A stretch of 64,000 bases of DNA from GCA-002733465 sp039969155 (lineage in GTDB: Bacteria; Pseudomonadota; Gammaproteobacteria; Enterobacterales; Kangiellaceae): the NCBI GenBank assembly GCA_039969155.1, contig JBDVOJ010000075.1:1-64000 (forward strand). The letters are read 5' to 3'. The stretch's first letter is position 1, and each line of letters begins with the position of its first letter. Position numbers and translations under genes: made by a program. The notes beneath the pieces are model-generated. The model did no database searches. It saw nothing but the letters and a program-made list of their open reading frames with translations, and had not been told where the DNA came from. Shown here piece after piece: positions 1 to 8,397 of this stretch.

Positions 1-253
1 TATCCGCTTTTTCAGTATCTAACTGCGAACATACCGACACATACTCACCTGCGGCCATTGACATGGCGCCCGCAACAAGACCAGCAATACCTGCAATGAT
101 TATGTGATGGTGACTAACCGAAGCCGCTGCTACACCGATTAACAAGCTCGCAGTTGAAACAATACCGTCGTTGGCTCCCATTACCGCAGCTCGCAACCAG
201 CCAACTCGATGTGAGCGATGTAAATGATTAGGCGATTCGTTATGAGTTTTCAA
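1..253 (-). CDS. VIT1/CCC1 family transporter, N-terminal part (cut by window edge)
   Basis: Only the first 84 codons are present; the gene runs off the left edge. The translation contains RAAVMGANDGIVSTASLLIG and then GIAGLVAGAMSMAAGEYVS, the first two membrane segments of the VIT1/CCC1 (nodulin-21-like) family. Family members move Fe2+ or Mn2+ across membranes, mostly characterised in plants and yeast; bacterial substrates are less certain. I place the start at a TTG (251-253) because GAGGG lies 7-8 bases upstream and no ATG precedes the conserved block. The His-rich stretch before the first membrane segment (HLHRSHR) is common in this family. Family call is firm, substrate is inference. 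Confidence 0.85.
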   Translation of the reverse strand, partial: MKTHNESPNHLHRSHRVGWLRAAVMGANDGIVSTASLLIGVAAASVSHHHIIIAGIAGLVAGAMSMAAGEYVSVCSQLDTEKAD

Positions 254-401
254 TTAATACCCTCTTCAAATTAGCTGTTTATTTTAAGCTCGTAATTAAA
301 AAATTAGGCATCCACGATAAAAAAATTCCACTTTTGCATAAATTAGCACTCGATAAATATTGTTGTTATGATAACTAAAACCACTCTATTAAGGAAAATG
401 A

Positions 402-872
402 ATGTTTCAACAATTGAAAATTATAGGGGTCGTTTTATTATTGGCTAGCACCAGCCTGAAAGCAAAAGAAAGCGGATTACTAACCTTTAAAAGCGAATAC
501 TCAACCACAGAAACGCTAACTCGTTTAAAAGCAAGCCTTGCAAAGAAACAGTTTAGAGTTTTTAGCCATATCGATCATAGCGCTGGAGCGAAAAGTAATA
601 ATATTTCTTTGAGAGATACTCAATTAGTGATATTCGGCAATCCTAAAGTTGGTAGCAAATTGATGCAATGCAATCAAACTGTCGCCATCGACCTGCCACA
701 AAAGGCGCTAATTTGGAACGATGCAGATGGTTCCACATGGCTGGCATTCAATAACCCCAACTATTTACTTCAAAGACACCAGTTAAAAGAGTGTCAGCAA
801 ATCATCACTAAAATAACTAAAGTACTCACAACAATAGCTAAAGACGTCACTCAAAAAGGGAGCGAACAATAA
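402..872 (+). CDS. DUF302 domain secreted protein
   Basis: A 156-residue protein with a signal peptide (roughly residues 1-22, ending in SLKAKES) followed by one DUF302 domain. Family hallmarks are visible: the IFGNPKVGSKLMQ stretch, then DLPQKALIWNDADGSTWLAF and the trailing NPNYLLQRH. DUF302 has no settled biochemical function; family members are small periplasmic or cytoplasmic proteins often near redox or sulfur genes. The stop codon overlaps the start of the acyl-CoA synthetase gene by one base (TAATG), so the two are probably translationally coupled. Start is the ATG at 402 with AAGGAAAATGA just before it. A link to fatty-acid activation is suggested only by this overlap. Confidence 0.85.
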   Translation: MFQQLKIIGVVLLLASTSLKAKESGLLTFKSEYSTTETLTRLKASLAKKQFRVFSHIDHSAGAKSNNISLRDTQLVIFGNPKVGSKLMQCNQTVAIDLPQKALIWNDADGSTWLAFNNPNYLLQRHQLKECQQIITKITKVLTTIAKDVTQKGSEQ

Positions 873-2491
873 TGAAGGCTTGGTTTAAACATTATCCGGC
901 GGGTTGCGAAAAAACAGTTAATACACAAGAGTTTAAGTCGATGGTTGACTTACTTGAGAAGTCCGTCGAACTCTACCCTAACAAAGCCGCTTTCGAAAGC
1001 TTTGCCACTTCCATTAGCTATTCAGAAGTTGCAGAGCTTTCAGAAAAATTTGCAGCTTACCTTCAACAAAACTTGGGTATAAAGAAGGGCGACCGGGTTG
1101 CATTAATGTGCCCCAACATTATTCCTTTTGTGGTTTCAATGTGGGGGATTATTCGATGCGGTGCTGTTCAGGTCAATGTAAACCCTTTATATTCTCCACA
1201 CGAACTGCAACACCAACTCAATGATGCCCAAGTCGATACGATCGTGATTTTCTCTGCATCTACTCCGGTTCTTGCCGAAGTTATACAAAAGACCTCAATA
1301 AAGCACGTTATTATTGTTGAATTAGATGATTTGGTTGGGAAAGGACTGCCTAACGCACCGGCGGATAAACGATTACAAAACTACATCAAGTTTAGTGAAG
1401 CTATCAATTCAAATTCAACTTATACACCACAAGCTCTAACTCAAGATGACTTATTATTTTTGCAATACACTGGAGGCACAACTGGCCTGTCAAAAGGCGC
1501 GATGCTAAGCCACGGTAATATCGTAGCGAATATTTTACAGTACCGTGAATTTGCAAAAGATAAAATTGATTTTGGCAATGAAACAATTATCACCGCTATA
1601 CCCATGTATCATATATTCGCTTTGTCAGTGAATACTTTATCTTATTTTAGCTTTGGCACGACCAACGTGCTTATCGCAAATCCAAGAGACATGCCGGCAT
1701 TTGTTAAAACTTGGCAGTCAACGAAAGCGACTATCTTTACTGGAGTGAATACATTGTTTAATGGCTTGGTACATACTCCAGGGTTTTCTGATATCAATTT
1801 TGATAGCTTGAAACTAACCGTAGGTGGGGGTGCTCCCGTGCAAGAAGGCGTTTCCCAAAAATGGCAGGAAATTACAGGTAAACGAATCATGGAAGGCTAC
1901 GGTCTATCAGAGACATCACCGGTACTTTCATTGAACCTCGGAACAGCGCAAGGTTATACACCAGGAATAGGCATTCCTCTTCCTTCAACCGATATATCCA
2001 TTAGAGACGATGACAATCAGGTAGTTGCCGACGGAGAATCGGGCGAACTCTGCGCCAAAGGACCACAAGTTATGCAGGGCTACTGGAAAAACTCAGATGC
2101 AACATCGGAATCAATGACCGAGGATGGATATTTCAAAACCGGAGACATTGCTATGATGGACGAGAATGGGTTCTTCCATATCGTTGATCGAAAGAAAGAT
2201 ATGATTCTGGTTTCGGGCTTTAATGTTTACCCGAATGAAATAGAAGCAGTCATGGCTAATATGCCAGGTGTTCTTGAATCAGCCTGTATTGGTATTCCTG
2301 ATGAAAAAACCGGAGAAGCTCCGAAACTTTTTGTGGTCAAGACGGATCCGAGCGTTACCGAATCAGACGTCATTAGCTTTTGTCGCGAAAGTTTAACCGG
2401 CTACAAAATTCCGAGACAGGTTGCTTTTATCGATGAACTCCCAAAGTCGGCAGTTGGAAAGTTACTTCGAAGAGAGTTAAGGAGCCACTAA
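872..2491 (+). CDS. fadD: Long-chain fatty acid--CoA ligase (FadD type)
   Basis: A 539-residue ATP-dependent acyl-CoA synthetase of the ANL superfamily, expected at the inner face of the cytoplasmic membrane where it activates imported fatty acids for beta-oxidation. The AMP-binding P-loop YTGGTTGLSKG lies at residues 199-209; GYGLSETSP and GYFKTGDIA follow in the usual order, then the FadD-type signature VDRKKDMILVSGFNVYPNEI, and the C-terminal catalytic Lys in KSAVGKLLRREL. Length matches FadD (about 550). It starts in the stop codon of the DUF302 gene. Its stop codon sits inside an inverted repeat shared with the convergent phosphatase gene. A FadD paralogue with another chain-length preference cannot be excluded. 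Confidence 0.92.
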   Translation: MKAWFKHYPAGCEKTVNTQEFKSMVDLLEKSVELYPNKAAFESFATSISYSEVAELSEKFAAYLQQNLGIKKGDRVALMCPNIIPFVVSMWGIIRCGAVQVNVNPLYSPHELQHQLNDAQVDTIVIFSASTPVLAEVIQKTSIKHVIIVELDDLVGKGLPNAPADKRLQNYIKFSEAINSNSTYTPQALTQDDLLFLQYTGGTTGLSKGAMLSHGNIVANILQYREFAKDKIDFGNETIITAIPMYHIFALSVNTLSYFSFGTTNVLIANPRDMPAFVKTWQSTKATIFTGVNTLFNGLVHTPGFSDINFDSLKLTVGGGAPVQEGVSQKWQEITGKRIMEGYGLSETSPVLSLNLGTAQGYTPGIGIPLPSTDISIRDDDNQVVADGESGELCAKGPQVMQGYWKNSDATSESMTEDGYFKTGDIAMMDENGFFHIVDRKKDMILVSGFNVYPNEIEAVMANMPGVLESACIGIPDEKTGEAPKLFVVKTDPSVTESDVISFCRESLTGYKIPRQVAFIDELPKSAVGKLLRRELRSH

Positions 2492-2513
2492 CCCATCGCG
2501 TTCTTTGGGTTAG
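2488..2513. terminator. Inverted repeat spanning two convergent stop codons
   Basis: CTAACCCA (2488-2495) and TGGGTTAG (2506-2513) form an 8-bp stem with a 10-base loop. The TAA of fadD (2489-2491) and the reverse-strand TAA of the phosphatase gene (2510-2512) are both within the stem. No clear T-run follows on either strand, so this is only a possible bidirectional terminator. Confidence 0.4.
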
Positions 2514-3898
2514 CGTTGCAGTAGCGAAAACATAAATTCTGCGAGCTTGGTATTGTCCCAATTCCCGACTAACTCTGCTGACGCTGGTCCATATGCATAC
2601 AAATTAACATCCACGCCGGTATGGCCCTGAGTTGTCCAACCGGTATAGCTAAGTCGGTTAACAAGATCGGTCACAATCTTTAGCGATTGATAATAATCTT
2701 TTATCGGAGCCTCCTTCAGTTTCTTTTTATCTTCGCTACTCAATTTAATGTCAGTGGCTTTTTCAAATTCTGCGAGTAAGTTTCCCGACACTTGAGCCAA
2801 TTGCACCATTTTGTTCGGGGTTATCTTAAATGATTTAACCACCTGACTGTTCCACTGATAATAGTCGTGGCCATCGATGGCGGCACCTACTGATAAACCT
2901 CCAGTAGAGTGGTCTGCGGTCACGATAATTTGGGTCTCAGAATTAGTTTTGGCAAAGTTTAGTCCTTCAACAACTGCTGCTTCAAAATCCGCCATCTCAC
3001 TCATAGCTCCTACGATATCATTCTCATGACCAGCCCAATCTATTTGACTTCCCTCCACAAGTAGAAAAAAACCGTTTGGATTATTAGATAGTTTTGCAAT
3101 TGCTACTTGGGTCATTTCAGCTAAAGACGGAGTGTTGTCATCACGATCGAGCATTTTATCCATACCAATATCCGCGAATAGTCCCAGAACTCTCGGTTGG
3201 TTTGAGTTGATTAAGGCATCTCTGGAGCTCACCAAATCATAACCAATTTGCTCAAACTCCTTGGCGATGTTTCTTGATTTTCTAGCGAAATATTTTCGGC
3301 CTCCACCCAACAACACATCAACATATGGCCGCCCTAGGTATTGGTTATCAAAATACTGATTGGCTATTTCAGTGTAGTTGTCCCGATTTAGTTCGTGCGC
3401 AACAAACGCTGCTGGGGTCGCGTGGTAAATTTGCGAAGTTACCACCATTCCTGTGGACCTACCTTGATGTTTGGCCTTTTCTAAAACGGTCGGTATTGGT
3501 TTGTTTTGACCATCAACCGACAAGGCTCCGTTAATCGTTTTTGAACCGGTCGCAAATGCTGTGGCTGATGCGGCTGAATCGGTTACTTGACCATTTATTG
3601 CTTTTTTTCCCGTTGCCAATGCCTTTGCCGAAGCTGAAGAATCGGTAATTTCTCCCGAAAAACCCTGTGGATCGGTGCGAAGCGAGCCAACAAAAATTGA
3701 ATCAAAAACCGTAGTTTCGACCTCGGATGTTGCTGGGTCATCAATCATCATTCGATAGGCTTTTAAATAAGCAGGTCCCATCCCATCCCCCACAAACAAG
3801 ATGATGTTTTTCACCGGTTTGGCATGAGGCTCTTTTTCTTGTGTCGCACAACTAGCAATCATTGCTATTGCGCAAAAAACGATAAAACACCTAAACAA
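2510..3898 (-). CDS. Alkaline phosphatase lipoprotein (PhoA family) with duplicated nucleophile motif
   Basis: A 462-residue alkaline phosphatase. The N-terminus ends in a lipobox (IASC, Cys17), predicting a lipid-anchored periplasmic or surface enzyme. Metal-site motifs are present: ILFVGDGMG (Asp38), LLVEGSQIDWAGHEND, VTADHSTGG and near the C-terminus TTQGHTG. These are the Zn2/Mg ligands and phosphate pocket of the family, which releases phosphate from monoesters. Unusually, the segment carrying the catalytic serine occurs twice in tandem: TDSSASAKALATG at 85-97 and TDSAASATAFATG at 106-118. The second copy is closest to the family consensus, so Ser108 is the likelier nucleophile. No pho-box was recognised upstream. 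The enzyme class is clear; activity of this variant is untested. Confidence 0.9.
   Translation of the reverse strand: MFRCFIVFCAIAMIASCATQEKEPHAKPVKNIILFVGDGMGPAYLKAYRMMIDDPATSEVETTVFDSIFVGSLRTDPQGFSGEITDSSASAKALATGKKAINGQVTDSAASATAFATGSKTINGALSVDGQNKPIPTVLEKAKHQGRSTGMVVTSQIYHATPAAFVAHELNRDNYTEIANQYFDNQYLGRPYVDVLLGGGRKYFARKSRNIAKEFEQIGYDLVSSRDALINSNQPRVLGLFADIGMDKMLDRDDNTPSLAEMTQVAIAKLSNNPNGFFLLVEGSQIDWAGHENDIVGAMSEMADFEAAVVEGLNFAKTNSETQIIVTADHSTGGLSVGAAIDGHDYYQWNSQVVKSFKITPNKMVQLAQVSGNLLAEFEKATDIKLSSEDKKKLKEAPIKDYYQSLKIVTDLVNRLSYTGWTTQGHTGVDVNLYAYGPASAELVGNWDNTKLAEFMFSLLQR
3521..3646 (-). repeat. In-frame 63-bp tandem duplication in the phosphatase active site
   Basis: Residues 85-105 (3584-3646) and 106-126 (3521-3583) are two 21-residue copies sharing 14 identical positions (pattern TDS-ASA-A-ATG-K-ING). 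The DNA copies have diverged, so the duplication is not recent and has been kept in frame. Confidence 0.85.
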
Positions 3899-4020
3899 CT
3901 TAAATATCCTACAAAGATCTAAAAAGGCGATTATCGCACAATTTACTGAGTACGTATGAGGGAATGTCGAATGATTGAACTACTTAGAACAAAGAGTTAA
4001 TAGCTTCGAAGGCATAAAAC

Positions 4021-4050
4021 AAAAAACCGAACACTAAGGCTCGGTTTTTT
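4021..4050. terminator. Rho-independent terminator
   Basis: AAAAAACCGA at 4021-4030 pairs with TCGGTTTTTT at 4041-4050 around a 10-base loop. It lies 55 bases past the stop of the reverse-strand DUF3718-like gene and has T-runs in both directions. Confidence 0.8.
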
Positions 4051-4104
4051 GCTTGGGATAGAATCCCTGCAGACTAAATTTTTTGGTTTAAATATAAAGG
4101 ATAA

Positions 4105-4521
4105 TTAGAGCTTTTCCTTTATTAAATCAACAAAAGGTTGTTTGCCTGCGTCGCCACCGGCTACCAAACTTTCCGTATACTCTAAGACACTTTTGCCATC
4201 TTTCTCGACAATTTTCAAACTTTTCTTGCCGGCTTTTGAGGCGATATATTTTGCAGCATTCATTGCGTCATTAGCAACTGCGACTCGCATCAAAGATCCA
4301 CCACTACCGCAGATAAGGCCGGGATAAATCGCTTTTAATTTCATACTTGCGCTTTTTAGTTTCTTACGCATGCTCGAACGATTATCGGTTTTAGCATACT
4401 CGCATAGATTTTCTGCGAGTCGTTGTAAATCATTTGCTTGAGTTGGTTGAGGAGCTACTGCCACCAAACCGACTGCTAAAGCTACACCCACCATTTTTGT
4501 TTTTAAAATTATTTTAAGCAT
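4105..4521 (-). CDS. DUF3718-like secreted small protein, copy 1
   Basis: A 138-residue protein with a signal peptide (cleavage near QPTQA|ND, residue 29). The mature part carries NDLQRLAENLCEYAKTDNR, then MRKKLKSASMKLKAIYPGL and ICGSGGSLMRVAVANDAM. The DNR-x-x-M/L and C-G-x-G/S-L-R pair of motifs fits what I recall of DUF3718, a family of about 100 residues in marine Gammaproteobacteria with no known function; the family assignment is from memory. Two Cys residues could form a disulfide in the periplasm. A ribosome binding site AGAGGA is 8 bases before the ATG. It is a paralogue of the next reverse-strand gene, each with its own terminator, so they are probably transcribed separately or read through. 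Confidence 0.75.
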   Translation of the reverse strand: MLKIILKTKMVGVALAVGLVAVAPQPTQANDLQRLAENLCEYAKTDNRSSMRKKLKSASMKLKAIYPGLICGSGGSLMRVAVANDAMNAAKYIASKAGKKSLKIVEKDGKSVLEYTESLVAGGDAGKQPFVDLIKEKL

Positions 4522-4761
4522 TATTTATATCCTCTTGCTCGAACACATTCACTGCATTGTCTCTATCTTTATTGTTTAGGACAATATCATCTGAGTACTA
4601 TGTATGGTTATCGCGCGATCTTTAAAATTCTTTAGTAATTAATTTAATATTATTTGCTTTTATTATTCAAATTACTTCAGACATCGCGTAACAGACTGAA
4701 TTCCTTCATATTTAGCGGTTTAATCCAATAACTAGTTTTTCTCATCTAAATATTCAAAATC

Positions 4762-4788
4762 AAAAAAAAGCCGGGAATTACTCCCGGC
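4762..4788 (-). terminator. Rho-independent terminator of DUF3718-like copy 2
   Basis: GCCGGGA (4770-4776) and TCCCGGC (4782-4788) form a GC-rich 7-bp stem. On the minus strand it is followed by a run of T. It is 59 bases past the stop of the 4847-5266 gene. The rest of the 325-base gap 4522-4846 is AT-rich with no gene seen; it must hold the promoter of copy 1. Confidence 0.85.
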
Positions 4789-4846
4789 AAGTGAGGACAT
4801 GAACAACAGAGATAAAACTTAGTATTTTTATTATCGCTATAATTAA

Positions 4847-5266
4847 TTACAGCTTGGATTTAATCATATCAACATAAGCTTGCTTACTCGCGTCACCTGC
4901 AGCAACCAAACCTTCAGTATATTCAAGAATAGTCTTGCCATCTTTTTCTTTAACTTGAAGACCTTTCTTTCCAGCTTTTGTAACTATAAACTTAGCCGCT
5001 TCAATAGCATCATTGGTTACGGCTACTCTCATCAAACTACCGCCAGCTCCACAGATTAAGCCCGGGTAGATGACCTTTAATTTCATTCGCGCAGATTTTA
5101 ATTTCTTACGCATACTCGCTCGATTATTATTTTTTGCGTAATCGCATAGATTCTCTGCGAGTCGTTGTAAATCATTTGCTTTTGTTTGCTGCGGAGAAAT
5201 AAGTACCGCGAAAAACACAAAGACTGCCACTATTATTTTACTTTTGTGAAGAACTTCATTCATCAT
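4847..5266 (-). CDS. DUF3718-like secreted small protein, copy 2
   Basis: A 139-residue paralogue of the neighbouring 4105-4521 gene. After a signal peptide (hydrophobic IIVAVFVFFAVLIS, cleavage near TKA|ND) it has the same order of motifs: NDLQRLAENLCDYAKNNNR, MRKKLKSARMKLKVIYPGL, ICGAGGSLMRVAVTNDAI. The two mature sequences are mostly identical, pointing to a local duplication. I place the start at ATG 5264-5266 because GAGGG is correctly spaced before it; the frame is open 20 codons further upstream without a good site. Function is unknown. Confidence 0.75.
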   Translation of the reverse strand: MMNEVLHKSKIIVAVFVFFAVLISPQQTKANDLQRLAENLCDYAKNNNRASMRKKLKSARMKLKVIYPGLICGAGGSLMRVAVTNDAIEAAKFIVTKAGKKGLQVKEKDGKTILEYTEGLVAAGDASKQAYVDMIKSKL

Positions 5267-5505
5267 ATTTGCCCTCTTTCTTGTCTCCGATAACCGCATT
5301 AATATCGGATGGTGATTTTCCTTCAAAGTGTTGGTAAGTACCTCTTGTTATCGAACGATGTTTAAATTTCTTTAACTATTTTTGAGATTATTTTTTTTTA
5401 GTCACTGGATCTCAGCTCTAAAGAAAATAATAATTTTTAAGATCTTTTTACTTTCTAGTTATATTTACTATACTTAAATATAACTAAATCTGTACGGATC
5501 AAAGA

Positions 5506-5931
5506 ATGAGCCACCAGACCTTTAAACTACTGATTTTATTGATATTAGTAGGCTTTTTGTATTTACCACCAATCGCTTCAGCTGAAGAACCAGTTGAAGA
5601 AGATAAGCCAGAATTAATGTATTATGAAATTGAGCCAAATATACTAACTTTTTACCAGGGAACCGGTCGAAAGATTGGATATGTGGTAGTTCAAGTCAAT
5701 GTTGCTGTGAGAGGACAAGACAACTATGACCTCATTGAACTACATATGCCGCTGTTGCAAGATGTGTTAATTAAGTTCTTTAACCGACAAGATAAATCGG
5801 TCATTCAACCGTTTTCAGAAAGGGAACAACTGAGGTTAAAAGCAATGGATGTGGTAAAAGAAGCGCTAAAAGAAGAAATTGGAAAAGATATTGTTGAGAA
5901 CGTACTTTTTACCAATTACGTCTATCAATAG
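5506..5931 (+). CDS. FliL-like membrane-anchored protein
   Basis: A 141-residue protein with one N-terminal hydrophobic segment (residues 8-27) that may act as a cleavable signal (SAEE) or an anchor, followed by a FliL-like periplasmic domain. Recognisable parts are YYEIEPNILTFYQ, KIGYVVVQVNVAVRGQ, LIELHMPLLQDVLIKFFNRQ and the final IENVLFTNYVYQ-like strand. In flagellated bacteria FliL surrounds the stator; here no flagellar gene is nearby, and related stand-alone proteins exist in several marine Gammaproteobacteria. The role is therefore open: a stator-like complex other than the flagellum or a diverged remnant. It stands alone between divergent and convergent neighbours. Confidence 0.75.
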   Translation: MSHQTFKLLILLILVGFLYLPPIASAEEPVEEDKPELMYYEIEPNILTFYQGTGRKIGYVVVQVNVAVRGQDNYDLIELHMPLLQDVLIKFFNRQDKSVIQPFSEREQLRLKAMDVVKEALKEEIGKDIVENVLFTNYVYQ

Positions 5932-5982
5932 TCCATTCTCAATCTGTTCTTAATAAACAAGACAGACCATTAACCGTCGAAT

Positions 5983-6017
5983 AAAAAAATTAAGAGACTA
6001 AGCCGTAAAGCTTAGTC
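5983..6017 (-). terminator. Terminator of the kbl-tdh operon
   Basis: GACTAAGC (5996-6003) and GCTTAGTC (6010-6017) form a perfect 8-bp stem with a 6-base loop directly after the tdh stop codon. On the minus strand a run of seven T follows (around 5983-5989). Confidence 0.85.
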
Positions 6018-7040
6018 CTACCATTCAAGAATGACTTTACCTGATTTGCCCGATCCCATGGTATCAAAGCCCTTTTGGAACTCCTCAACTTTGAACTGAT
6101 GAGTAACAATCGCAGAGATATCTAAACCAGATTGCAGTAAAGAGACCATTTTATACCAAGTTTCAAACATTTCTCTGCCGTAGATTCCTTTTATCTGAAG
6201 CCCCTTAAAGATTACTTGATTCCAATCTACAGCCATATCTGAGGGTGGAATACCTAGCATGGCGATTTTTCCGCCATTGTTCATTGTTGCCAGCATTGAT
6301 TGAACAGCCGATGGCACTCCTGACATTTCTAATGCAACATCAAACCCTTCCGTCATACCTAAATCGTTCATTACATCTTTAAGGTCAGTATTGCTTACAT
6401 TAACAGCCTTAGTGGCTCCCATTTTTTCGGCTAATTCAAGCCGGTAATCATTAACATCAGTAATCACTACATGACGCGCTCCGACATGTCGACATACCGC
6501 TGCGGCCATAATACCGATGGGGCCTGCGCCAGTGATTAGTACGTCTTCTCCAACTAAATCAAATGACAAAGCGGTATGCACAGCATTTCCAAAGGGATCA
6601 AAAATTGCGGCCATGTCATCACTAATGTCAGCAGGAAGTTTAAATGCATTGACCGCTGGAATACTCAAATACTCAGCAAAAGCCCCTGATCGATTAACCC
6701 CAACACCGACCGTATTTCGACACAAATGACGGCGACCCGCACGACAATTTCGACAATGGCCACAAGTGATATGGCCTTCACCAGAAACTCTATCTCCTAT
6801 TTCGAAACCGCTAACACCTTCCCCAACCGATTCAATGACACCAACAAACTCGTGCCCCACTGTCATTGGGACGGGGATAGTGTTTTGTGACCACTCGTCC
6901 CAATTGTATATATGCATATCAGTACCGCAGATAGCGGTTTTTTTGATTTTGATAAGCACATCGTTATAACCACATTCAGGTACTTCGGCATCGGTTAACC
7001 AAATCCCTTTTTCGGCCTTTAATTTAGATAGAGTTTTCAT
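6018..7040 (-). CDS. tdh: L-threonine 3-dehydrogenase
   Basis: A 340-residue zinc medium-chain dehydrogenase that oxidises L-threonine to 2-amino-3-ketobutyrate with NAD+. Cys38 (AICGTD) and the GHEFVG motif give the catalytic zinc site; Cys93, 96, 99 and 107 form the structural zinc lobe at the same spacing as in E. coli Tdh. The Rossmann motif is VLITGAGPIGIMAA. Length equals the E. coli enzyme (341). It lies 57 bases downstream of kbl on the same strand, and a terminator follows its stop, so kbl-tdh is a two-gene operon that turns threonine into glycine and acetyl-CoA. Confidence 0.96.
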   Translation of the reverse strand: MKTLSKLKAEKGIWLTDAEVPECGYNDVLIKIKKTAICGTDMHIYNWDEWSQNTIPVPMTVGHEFVGVIESVGEGVSGFEIGDRVSGEGHITCGHCRNCRAGRRHLCRNTVGVGVNRSGAFAEYLSIPAVNAFKLPADISDDMAAIFDPFGNAVHTALSFDLVGEDVLITGAGPIGIMAAAVCRHVGARHVVITDVNDYRLELAEKMGATKAVNVSNTDLKDVMNDLGMTEGFDVALEMSGVPSAVQSMLATMNNGGKIAMLGIPPSDMAVDWNQVIFKGLQIKGIYGREMFETWYKMVSLLQSGLDISAIVTHQFKVEEFQKGFDTMGSGKSGKVILEW

Positions 7041-7097
7041 ACAATTGTCTCAATAGTTTGTAGCATTCATTGATTGCTAGCACTTTATAAAATCGGG

Positions 7098-8291
7098 TTA
7101 GATGACACCCAGTTTTTTACCGACCTTTTCAAAAGCTGCAACCGCTTTATCGATATGCTCAAAATCATGTGCTGCAGACATTTGTGTGCGGATTCTGGCC
7201 TGCCCTTTAGGAACCACCGGAAATGAGAAGCCAACGACGTATATACCTTCATTGAGCATTTCGTCAGCAAATTTCTTAGCTAGTGCGGCATCTCCTAACA
7301 TTACAGGGATAATCGGATGTTCTCCAGGCAAAAGATCAAAGCCCAATGCAGACATTTTTTCCCTAAAGTAAGTCGCATTTTCATTGAGTTTAACTCGCAA
7401 CTGGTTACCACTTTCCAATAAGTCGAGCACCTTAATGCTTGCTGCAGCAATAACAGGCGCTAAAGTGTTAGAAAACAAATAAGGTCTTGAACGTTGACGT
7501 AGCCATTCAATGATTTCCTTCTTACCGGAAGTATAACCACCTGACGCGCCACCTAACGCTTTACCGAGTGTGCCGGTGATAATATCGACACGGTCAATCA
7601 CGCCACAATGCTCCGGAGTACCTCGGCCGTTTTCTCCCATAAAACCAACAGCATGAGAATCATCAACCATCACCAATGCGTCGTACTTGTCGGCTAAATC
7701 ACAGATAGCTTCTAAATTGGCTAAGTAACCATCCATTGAAAACACACCATCAGTGGCTATCAGCTTGTATCGAGCCCCAGCTTCAACAGCGGCCTGCAAT
7801 TGCTTCGCGAGGTCAGCCATGTCGCTATTGGCATATCGAAAGCGTTTCGCCTTACTCAGTCTCACCCCGTCAATAATTGATGCGTGGTTGAGAGAATCCG
7901 AAATCACCGCATCTTCGGCAGTTAATATAGTTTCAAAAAGCCCACCGTTCGCATCAAAACATGAACCATATAGAATGGTATCTTCCATTTTTAAAAATTG
8001 GCTAATCCGATTTTCTAATTGCTTATGAACAGCTTGCGTCCCACATATAAATCGGACTGAAGCCATGCCATATCCCCACTCTTGCAAGGCCTTTTGACCA
8101 GCTTCAATTAACTCTGGGCTATTGGCTAAACCTAAGTAATTATTAGCGCAAAAATTAAGAACATTCTCTCCAGTCGTGACGTGTATATCCGCTTGCTGTT
8201 GGGAATCGATGATCCGCTCGTCTTTGTAGAGACCGACTTGGTGTAATTCATCAATTTGATCTTGTAAGTTTTCCAGGAAGGATTTGCTCAT
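7098..8291 (-). CDS. kbl: 2-amino-3-ketobutyrate coenzyme A ligase (glycine C-acetyltransferase)
   Basis: A 397-residue PLP enzyme of the alpha-oxoamine synthase family. It cleaves 2-amino-3-ketobutyrate with CoA into glycine and acetyl-CoA. The PLP lysine is Lys244 in TGTLGKALGGASGG, the same number as in E. coli Kbl; VDDSHAVGFMG and FSNTLAP are also present. The frame is open 17 codons further upstream, but I take ATG 8289-8291 (MSKSFLENLQ) because it matches the family N-terminus and has AGGTG upstream. First gene of the kbl-tdh operon. Confidence 0.96.
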   Translation of the reverse strand: MSKSFLENLQDQIDELHQVGLYKDERIIDSQQQADIHVTTGENVLNFCANNYLGLANSPELIEAGQKALQEWGYGMASVRFICGTQAVHKQLENRISQFLKMEDTILYGSCFDANGGLFETILTAEDAVISDSLNHASIIDGVRLSKAKRFRYANSDMADLAKQLQAAVEAGARYKLIATDGVFSMDGYLANLEAICDLADKYDALVMVDDSHAVGFMGENGRGTPEHCGVIDRVDIITGTLGKALGGASGGYTSGKKEIIEWLRQRSRPYLFSNTLAPVIAAASIKVLDLLESGNQLRVKLNENATYFREKMSALGFDLLPGEHPIIPVMLGDAALAKKFADEMLNEGIYVVGFSFPVVPKGQARIRTQMSAAHDFEHIDKAVAAFEKVGKKLGVI

Positions 8292-8397
8292 TATGGCACC
8301 TAAAGAGTGGTTAAATTTGACTAGCGATACAAACCTCGCCATTAGGCGGCTAATTTTACATTAACTTAGCTTAAATCCAACCGATAAATTAACTCGA

